A DNA stretch of 8,099 nucleotides from Nitrososphaerota archaeon (GTDB lineage Archaea > Thermoproteota > Nitrososphaeria > Nitrososphaerales > Nitrosopumilaceae), in assembly GCA_018263495.1 (NCBI GenBank), contig JAANXC010000023.1:1-8099 (forward strand), in the 5' to 3' direction. This document shows, piece by piece, positions 1-4,362 of the stretch. Below the pieces are notes generated by a model. It worked only from the letters and a program-made list of their open reading frames with translations, had not been told where the DNA came from and ran no database searches. How positions within the stretch are numbered: position 1 is the first letter of the stretch; every line of letters starts with the position of its first letter. The position numbers were made by a program, and so were the translations under genes.

Positions 1-494
1 GAACTGATGGAATTTTCTGGGGAGAAGTAGAACGCGCTGCAAGAGAGAATCCTGAAATCGAGATCGAAGAGTATTACATTGATAATATGACACAGCAACT
101 GGTTAAAAATCCAGAGAGATTCAATAATTCTGTTCTAATCAGCACAAACTTGTTTATGGATATTATTTCGGAGTGTGCATCAGGCAGTATTGGTTCCATT
201 GGAAATGTGTACTCTGCAAACATGGGAGACAATTATGCAATGTTTGAGCCAGCACATGGCAGTGCTCCAAAATACAAAGGAATGGACAAGGTAAACCCAA
301 CTGCATCAGTCTTATCAGGGGCATGGATGGCTGAATATCTAGGTGAGCCTGAGATAAGAAATGCAGTGTTTGCTGCAACAGATGATGTAATCAATGAGGG
401 AAAATATGTCACATATGATATTGGTGGTAATGCTACTACAACTCAGATGGCTGATGCAATATCTGCTATTGCAAAAGAAAAACTACGGAAGTAA
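1..494 (+). CDS. icd: NADP-type isocitrate dehydrogenase (isocitrate/isopropylmalate dehydrogenase family), C-terminal part
   Basis: This is the 3' part of a gene cut by the window edge. The frame is open from base 3 and gives 163 residues ending in TAA at 492-494. The family oxidatively decarboxylates a beta-hydroxyacid; isocitrate to 2-oxoglutarate is the likeliest reaction, in the cytoplasmic citric-acid cycle. Visible are the family nucleotide loop FEPAHGSAPKYKG (fragment residues 81-93) and DKVNP (95-99). The Lys-Tyr after HGSAP, the Val of DKVNP and the Tyr of VTYD match the NADP-contacting Lys344, Tyr345, Val351 and Tyr391 of E. coli Icd; the position of Arg395 is Gly here. Metal-ligand positions read Asp27, Asp53 and Glu57, the last being Asp in most relatives. 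Isopropylmalate or homoisocitrate dehydrogenase is the alternative, less likely because those favour NAD. The substrate-binding N-terminal half lies outside the window. Confidence 0.85.
   Translation, partial: TDGIFWGEVERAARENPEIEIEEYYIDNMTQQLVKNPERFNNSVLISTNLFMDIISECASGSIGSIGNVYSANMGDNYAMFEPAHGSAPKYKGMDKVNPTASVLSGAWMAEYLGEPEIRNAVFAATDDVINEGKYVTYDIGGNATTTQMADAISAIAKEKLRK
473..482 (-). terminator. T-tract after the hemK-like stop, candidate terminator
   Basis: Directly after the TAG stop of the hemK-like gene the minus strand reads TTTTTCTTTT. Archaeal transcription often ends at such U-rich runs without a hairpin. It lies inside the end of the convergent icd gene. Termination here is inferred from base composition and position only. 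Confidence 0.35.
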
Positions 495-1025
495 CTTAAC
501 AGCCTTAACAAGTATTAATTCTTCAAAGAATAGTTTCTTTTTTGCAAGGATGCTTACATCAAATCCTTCTAGTTTTGTATAGGAAATCAATTTTTTAAAA
601 TCAGAAAGTGATGATGTAACATAGATGAATTTACCTCCAAGTTTAATCCGTGATTTAGCTGAATCAATGATTTTAATTGGGATTTCCAATCCATCTTTGC
701 CACCATCTGTTCTGACATCTGACACATCATCTGTATTTAGGTATGGCATATTACAAATAACAAGATCAAACTGTTGGTTTATGGCATCCGCACCATTACA
801 ACAAACATTATTGATCGTAAAATATTCATGTTTTTTTAAAACATTGAAAACCAGATCTGTGGCTACAACTAAGGAAAATGATTTCTCTAAAAGAGCCGCC
901 AGATAACCAGACCCTGTACCAATATCTAATGCGCATTCACCTTTTTCATTTTTAATATAATCAGCTAAAAAGAATGTATCCTCAGAGGGAGGATAAGGCT
1001 CAGATTTTGACAATTTTTTGTGCAA
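483..1025 (-). CDS. HemK2/Mtq2-type protein N5-glutamine methyltransferase
   Basis: SAM-dependent class I methyltransferase of 180 residues. Relatives (eukaryotic N6AMT1/Mtq2 and archaeal homologues) methylate the Gln of the GGQ motif in peptide release factor aRF1/eRF1, usually with the small partner Trm112. In sequence order: the family N-terminal motif YPPSEDTFFLAD (residues 11-22), the SAM-binding motif DIGTGSG (34-40), the motif IV position reading NMPY (92-95) where NPPY is usual, and TDGGKDGLE (106-114), typical of this subfamily. The start is uncertain: TTG at 1025 and TTG at 1013 are both in frame, there is no ATG early in the frame, and no well-spaced Shine-Dalgarno site is seen. 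With the 1025 start it overlaps the end of ksgA by 26 bp, which suggests translational coupling as the last gene of the L21e operon. Its 3' end overlaps icd by 12 bp. Confidence 0.85.
   Translation of the reverse strand: MHKKLSKSEPYPPSEDTFFLADYIKNEKGECALDIGTGSGYLAALLEKSFSLVVATDLVFNVLKKHEYFTINNVCCNGADAINQQFDLVICNMPYLNTDDVSDVRTDGGKDGLEIPIKIIDSAKSRIKLGGKFIYVTSSLSDFKKLISYTKLEGFDVSILAKKKLFFEELILVKAVKLLP
525..543 (+). terminator. Candidate terminator downstream of icd
   Basis: About 30 nt after the icd stop, AAAGAA (525-530) and TTCTTT (535-540) form a perfect 6-bp stem with a TAGT loop, and the T-run continues to 543. The stem is AT-rich and weak, so the T-tract may matter more than the hairpin. 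It sits antisense within the 3' end of the hemK-like gene, whose codons could explain it by chance. Confidence 0.35.
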
Positions 1026-1701
1026 TTTTTATAATTTCATCTCCTGACAATTCATCAAGACGCTTTTTAGAAGTTGAATTTAGACCGAATTGTTTTAAAA
1101 TATTTTGCAAAGTTTTACGTCTATATGAAAAAACCCTGTTAACGGTAGAAATCAACACCTTCGATATTAGCTTCTTTTGCTCCAAAAGAATTACAACAGA
1201 ATCTACTTTTGGGGCTGGAGAAAAATTTGACTTTTTAACATTCATCAAAAACTTTATCCTAAAACCATAATTTACTAAGACTGATACTGCCTTATGTTTT
1301 TCGTCTGAGCTCAATTTCTCAGCAAACTCCTTTTGTACCATTATAACTGCTCGTGAAAATTTTTTTTGCAATAACCATTCTAAAGCAAGTCTACTTTTTG
1401 AATAAGGAAGATTTGAAACAAAAATAGAAAAACTATGGTCAGAATCAAAGCCATCTCCATACTCTAAAACTAGGTTTGGATAATCATGAAAATTAGATTT
1501 CGTTGAAAGGTACAAATCTTGATCATTTTCTATTGAAAAAACTTGTTTTGCATTTTTGCATAGATATGGAATCAAAATTCCATAGCCAGTTCCTATCTCA
1601 AGTACTACATCATTTCTTGTAATCTTAGCACTGGAAACAATAGCTTTTGCAATTGTTTTTGATTTCAGAAAATGCTGTCCCAGATTTTTACGTTTGTTCA
1701 T
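1000..1701 (-). CDS. ksgA: 16S rRNA adenine dimethyltransferase (KsgA/Dim1)
   Basis: This enzyme transfers four methyl groups from SAM to two adjacent adenines in the 3'-terminal helix 45 of 16S rRNA, a late step in small-subunit assembly. The 233-residue protein shows NLGQHFL (6-12), the SAM motif EIGTGYG (35-41), the catalytic motif NLPY (97-100), QKEFAEKL (123-130) and FSPAPKVDS (160-168), all diagnostic of the family. It is shorter than the usual 260-280 residues, mainly in the C-terminal helical domain, but the motifs are complete. The ATG at 1699-1701 is confirmed by its ATGA overlap with the stop of the DUF655 gene, a layout favouring termination-reinitiation; no Shine-Dalgarno site precedes it. 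The neighbouring L21e, rpo4 and DUF655 genes fit a role in ribosome production. Confidence 0.95.
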   Translation of the reverse strand: MNKRKNLGQHFLKSKTIAKAIVSSAKITRNDVVLEIGTGYGILIPYLCKNAKQVFSIENDQDLYLSTKSNFHDYPNLVLEYGDGFDSDHSFSIFVSNLPYSKSRLALEWLLQKKFSRAVIMVQKEFAEKLSSDEKHKAVSVLVNYGFRIKFLMNVKKSNFSPAPKVDSVVILLEQKKLISKVLISTVNRVFSYRRKTLQNILKQFGLNSTSKKRLDELSGDEIIKIAQKIVKI

Positions 1702-2264
1702 CGTTTAACAAAGAGATTCATTCTTGTTTCCCCTGAAATCTCTTCAATTATTCTTTGTGACATGTGTTTTATTGGTTCTTTCAAGCCTGCCCGTTTTTCT
1801 ATATCAACAAAACTTTCAAATGATAGTTTTTCTCTTTCTTTTATTATAACATTAAGGTATGTTTTACCAATACCTGGGATCAACTCAAGCGCATGAATTC
1901 TTGGCGTGAGAGGTTGTGCGTTGTTTATGTAATCTACAAATTTTACTTCATTTTTTGTTACAATTGATTCAACTACTGTAGGAATTTCGTCTTTTGCAGA
2001 ATCAGAAATTTTTGCATAATCCATTTTGCCTAACACTGACTGAACTTTAGTTCTTCCTTCTTTTCCAATGTATATCCTCTCACCAACATTAAATGTTGAA
2101 TTTTCTATTCCCAATATTTCTAGTAGCGTAAGTCTTTCTTCTCCTAATGCAACCACAATTACTCCTGTCCTTCCACGAACTGTAGTTGATTTAGCACGTG
2201 ATTTACAATCCAAAACGTATGCGTATTCCTCATACTTTCTTAACTGGGTATTCCCCATCTCCAA
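1698..2264 (-). CDS. DUF655 family protein, putative nucleic-acid-binding
   Basis: Archaeal protein of unknown function, 188 residues. The N-terminal part, with EEYAYVLDC (12-20) and a beta-rich stretch to about residue 75, looks like a small OB-type barrel. Residues about 124-143 contain a helix-hairpin-helix core, LELIPGIGKTYLNVI, that commonly contacts nucleic-acid backbone. I infer a nucleic-acid-binding protein; no enzymatic motif is visible. The start is taken as TTG at 2262-2264 because AGGTGAT, complementary to the 3' end of 16S rRNA, ends 5 nt before it. The in-frame ATG at 2256-2258 would shorten the protein by two residues and sit 11 nt from that site. It follows rpo4 after 17 nt and overlaps ksgA by 4 bp. 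I recall this position between rpo4 and ksgA as conserved in many archaea, pointing to rRNA processing, ribosome assembly or transcription-translation coupling. Confidence 0.85.
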   Translation of the reverse strand: MEMGNTQLRKYEEYAYVLDCKSRAKSTTVRGRTGVIVVALGEERLTLLEILGIENSTFNVGERIYIGKEGRTKVQSVLGKMDYAKISDSAKDEIPTVVESIVTKNEVKFVDYINNAQPLTPRIHALELIPGIGKTYLNVIIKEREKLSFESFVDIEKRAGLKEPIKHMSQRIIEEISGETRMNLFVKR

Positions 2265-2269
2265 AATTA

Positions 2270-2276
2270 ATCACCT
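2270..2276 (-). promoter_or_regulatory. Shine-Dalgarno site of the DUF655 gene
   Basis: The minus strand reads AGGTGAT, able to pair with the usual archaeal 16S rRNA 3' end. It lies 5 nt before TTG at 2264 and 11 nt before ATG at 2258, so the spacing favours the TTG start. Confidence 0.6.
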
Positions 2277-2281
2277 AAAAT

Positions 2282-2608
2282 TTATGAATTCTCGTCAATT
2301 ATTTTGAGGATCTTTTCCAGTGTTTCTGAGAGAATTAGTTTTTTCCATCCAAAAGTGAATGAACGTAATTCTGGTAATGATTTGGGTAGAATGTTTATAA
2401 TTTCAACCGCTTCCTCTTCAGTTAAACCGCATTGACTAGTTAGATCCTGTTTCATTTTCTTTGCAGCTTTAGGTTCAATCTTAGCAAATTTGGATACATA
2501 ATCAAATGTCCAACGCTGAATCTGATCCAGTGATTCAGGATTACCATCTGATAATATCTCCTTAACTTCTGGTAATGAGATCATTCGTTTCTTTACTACT
2601 TCTTCCAT
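2282..2608 (-). CDS. rpo4: DNA-directed RNA polymerase subunit Rpo4 (RpoF, Rpb4 homologue)
   Basis: Subunit F of archaeal RNA polymerase, which with Rpo7 forms the stalk that binds emerging RNA and assists open-complex formation and termination. The 108 residues match the usual family length. The N-terminal part (MEEVVKKRMISLPEVKEIL) precedes an all-helical HRDC-like region, and the family block GLTEEEAVEIINILPKSLPE at 61-80 is diagnostic. The ATG at 2606-2608 follows the L21e stop by 3 nt. GGTG, placed inside the last codons of L21e, lies 8 nt before it and serves as a plausible ribosome-binding site. It is the second gene of the L21e operon, so a ribosomal protein and a polymerase subunit are probably made from one transcript. 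Also known as rpoF. Confidence 0.93.
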   Translation of the reverse strand: MEEVVKKRMISLPEVKEILSDGNPESLDQIQRWTFDYVSKFAKIEPKAAKKMKQDLTSQCGLTEEEAVEIINILPKSLPELRSFTFGWKKLILSETLEKILKIIDENS

Positions 2609-2611
2609 AAA

Positions 2612-2911
2612 TTAAACACCAAACGGTTTGATATGATCAAATCTTGTGATTAAGGTTTTCGATTTATTACCAAGTTTAATATCAAGAGTAACATTACGCC
2701 TACCAACCTGATTTATTGTACCAACTTTACCATGATATCGTCTATGTGGTAATCCCTTATGTTGCCTAGGATCAATAATTACTAGTGCTTTATCTCCCTG
2801 ATGGTACTCACGGAGTAAAAATGAAACACCTCTGGGAGCATTCTTTGTCATGAGAGATCTGGACTTGTGCTTAAATCCATGAGAACGGCCAGATGTTTTC
2901 TTAGTAGTCAT
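2612..2911 (-). CDS. rpl21e: 50S ribosomal protein L21e
   Basis: Archaeal/eukaryotic-type large-subunit ribosomal protein, 99 residues, the usual archaeal length. The family pattern is clear: a basic N-terminus with SRSLMTKNAPRGVSFLLREY (17-36), then an SH3-like barrel with KALVIIDPRQHKGLPHRRYHGKVG (41-64), and a C-terminus ending in HIKPFGV. The ATG at 2909-2911 fits the start of the family. It is the first gene of a tight leftward operon and lies 34 nt after the radA stop. A TATA-like element centred about 28 nt before the ATG implies its own promoter and a leaderless or nearly leaderless mRNA. Confidence 0.95.
   Translation of the reverse strand: MTTKKTSGRSHGFKHKSRSLMTKNAPRGVSFLLREYHQGDKALVIIDPRQHKGLPHRRYHGKVGTINQVGRRNVTLDIKLGNKSKTLITRFDHIKPFGV
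2617..2620 (-). promoter_or_regulatory. Shine-Dalgarno site of rpo4
   Basis: GGTG on the minus strand, 8 nt before the rpo4 ATG and overlapping the final Gly-Val codons of L21e. The match is only four bases, but spacing and position in an operon-internal junction are right. Confidence 0.4.
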
Positions 2912-2934
2912 ATCAGAATATGACTTGTAAACCC

Positions 2935-2944
2935 TATTTTAATA
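2935..2944 (-). promoter_or_regulatory. TATA-box promoter of the L21e operon
   Basis: TATTAAAATA on the minus strand is centred about 28 nt before the L21e ATG, within the 34-nt gap after radA. That spacing would start transcription at or just before the start codon. Inferred from position and AT-rich composition. Confidence 0.45.
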
Positions 2945-2945
2945 C

Positions 2946-4049
2946 TTATTCGGAATCTTCAGGTATATCTTCAGTTTTACTATCTACATCAACGCTAGAA
3001 TCATTTTCTGGTGCATCTTTTGCATCAGATTTTGTCTCTGCTTCTAATTTTGATGGCTTTGCTGATTTGGCAGATTTTTTCTTTGTGTCTGAATCAGGGT
3101 CTAGTACACCAGCTTCTCCCAGAGTAAAGATAACTTCCTGTTCTGGATGATGTGGGCTGTCTACCATTCGTGCTATTCTTTTTTTGCCAGATTTTTTCAA
3201 GTATATTCTGTATGTGCTTGTATGAGCCACCACATTACCGCCTATTGGGCGTGTAGGGTCACCAAAGAATACGTCGGGCGATGCCATTACCTGGTTCGTA
3301 GCCAATGCAGCGCAATTGTATGTCTCTGCAATTCTAACTAGTAAATGAACAAACTTGTTTAATCTTTGTTGGCGTACTGAAAGTGTTCCCCTACCTAGAT
3401 ATTCCGCTCTAAACAGACCTACAGCTGAATCAACAACAAGCAATTTTATGTTATTTTCTTGAATCATCTGGCTTGCTTCTTCTAAAATTAATGTCTGATG
3501 TGCGCTATTGTATGCTCTTGCCACGATAATTCTATCAAGGGCTTTTTCTGGATCCATTCCATGTGCTTTTGCTATAGACACAATTCTTTCTGGTCGGAAT
3601 GTATTTTCAGTGTCAATATACAGTACTGTTCCATCTAATCCGCCTTCCTCTTTTGGTTTTTGAACAGTTACACACATTGTATGGCAAAATTGTGTTTTGC
3701 CAGATCCAAATTCACCATAAACTTCAGTTAATCCCTGTGTTTCGAGTCCACCATCAAGCAGCAAATCAAGACATTCTGTACCTGTGGTTATTTTGCCAAT
3801 TTCCTGTCGTCTTTTGTAAATTTCTGTTGCGCTAACAAAGTCCTTAGATATCATTCCTCCTTCAACCAGACACTGTCTTGCCTTTTCAACAATGTTTGCT
3901 GCTGTATCCTTATCCATACCAGTAATTTCTGCCAGCTCTACTGGTCCACGTACTATTAGATCCATTATGTTATGTATCCCAGCATCACTGAGTTTTTTTG
4001 TGGTTACTGGACCTACTCCAGGTAAACTATCTAATCTTAAATCTTCCAT
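2946..4049 (-). CDS. radA: DNA repair and recombination protein RadA
   Basis: Archaeal RecA/Rad51 recombinase: it forms ATP-dependent filaments on single-stranded DNA and drives strand exchange in homologous repair. In order: an N-terminal helix-hairpin-helix domain (SLPGVGPVTTKKL at 8-20), the polymerisation motif FVSA (71-74), Walker A GEFGSGKT (112-119), Walker B LLVVDS (203-208), and the DNA-binding loop L2 region TNQVMASPDVFFGDPTRPIGG (roughly 251-271, with only its ends quoted as key parts). The core ends near residue 318. Another 49 or so residues follow, rich in Lys, Ser, Ala and then Asp and Glu, which most RadA proteins of about 320-330 residues lack. The ATG at 4047-4049 begins the standard N-terminus. 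A TATA-like element and a perfect palindrome precede it. It is probably transcribed alone. Confidence 0.97.
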   Translation of the reverse strand: MEDLRLDSLPGVGPVTTKKLSDAGIHNIMDLIVRGPVELAEITGMDKDTAANIVEKARQCLVEGGMISKDFVSATEIYKRRQEIGKITTGTECLDLLLDGGLETQGLTEVYGEFGSGKTQFCHTMCVTVQKPKEEGGLDGTVLYIDTENTFRPERIVSIAKAHGMDPEKALDRIIVARAYNSAHQTLILEEASQMIQENNIKLLVVDSAVGLFRAEYLGRGTLSVRQQRLNKFVHLLVRIAETYNCAALATNQVMASPDVFFGDPTRPIGGNVVAHTSTYRIYLKKSGKKRIARMVDSPHHPEQEVIFTLGEAGVLDPDSDTKKKSAKSAKPSKLEAETKSDAKDAPENDSSVDVDSKTEDIPEDSE

Positions 4050-4050
4050 A

Positions 4051-4067
4051 TACCGTATAGTACGGTA
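4051..4067. promoter_or_regulatory. Perfect 7-bp-arm palindrome in the radA promoter, possible operator
   Basis: The sequence is TACCGTA-TAG-TACGGTA, with arms that are exact inverse complements around a 3-bp spacer. It occupies positions -2 to -18 relative to the radA ATG, between the putative TATA box and the start codon. A dimeric regulator bound here would cover the transcription start. The regulator is unknown. Confidence 0.45.
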
Positions 4068-4070
4068 CCC

Positions 4071-4079
4071 ATACTTAAG
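4071..4079 (-). promoter_or_regulatory. TATA-box promoter of radA
   Basis: CTTAAGTAT on the minus strand is centred about 26 nt before the radA ATG. It resembles the CTTAATAA element at the same distance before the radical SAM gene. A leaderless transcript is inferred. Confidence 0.45.
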
Positions 4080-4129
4080 TTTGTTCTTTTATTACTTTTA
4101 TCTCCAAGTCAAAATAGATGTAAAATTGG

Positions 4130-4318
4130 TTATGATCTACGTGGTCTTCGTCTTCGTCCAGGTTTGTTTTGACCTGGAACTCTAGTGAGGATAAATCGTT
4201 TCCTAAAGTTACTTTTGTTTCGAAGGCTAGAAGAGGTACCTACACGTTTACGACCCTCTACCTTTGGTGTCTGACCTCTAACTTTACCTGCTTTAGTAAG
4301 TGAACCGTGTGTTGGCAT
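4130..4318 (-). CDS. rps30e: 30S ribosomal protein S30e
   Basis: Small, very basic small-subunit ribosomal protein of 62 residues, shared by eukaryotes and some archaea but absent from bacteria. The N-terminus HGSLTKAGKVRGQTPKVE (residues 4-21) aligns directly with eukaryotic S30 (the C-terminal portion of the FAU precursor), which has HGSLARAGKVRGQTPKV. The central FRKRFILTRVPG and the Arg-rich end RRRRPRRS also fit. As in other archaea, no ubiquitin-like fusion is present. The ATG at 4316-4318 begins the family N-terminus. It lies 44 nt after the radical SAM stop, where a TATA-like element is seen, and 80 nt before radA. Confidence 0.93.
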   Translation of the reverse strand: MPTHGSLTKAGKVRGQTPKVEGRKRVGTSSSLRNKSNFRKRFILTRVPGQNKPGRRRRPRRS

Positions 4319-4340
4319 AGTAAATCGGCTAGTTGTTGGA

Positions 4341-4349
4341 ATTTATGTA
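4341..4349 (-). promoter_or_regulatory. TATA-box promoter of the S30e gene
   Basis: TACATAAAT on the minus strand lies about 23-31 nt before the S30e ATG in the 44-nt gap after the radical SAM gene. The spacing fits a leaderless transcript, but the whole gap is AT-rich, so the exact element is uncertain. Confidence 0.35.
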
Positions 4350-4362
4350 TTTGTATATTGAC

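Noticed and set aside
974..1270. Open frame of 98 codons on the + strand, antisense to ksgA and the hemK-like gene
   Set aside because: It lies opposite two well-supported genes, has no family resemblance and reflects AT-rich codon shadows.
4050..4129. Possible small RNA or C/D box guide RNA in the 80-bp gap between S30e and radA
   Set aside because: No C box (RTGATGA) with matching D box (CTGA) was found; the gap is adequately explained by the radA promoter and palindrome.
3892..4185. Open frame of 97 codons on the + strand across the radA/S30e region
   Set aside because: Its N-terminal part is antisense to radA and its tail is a hydrophobic string from AT-rich spacer; no promoter or Shine-Dalgarno site was seen.
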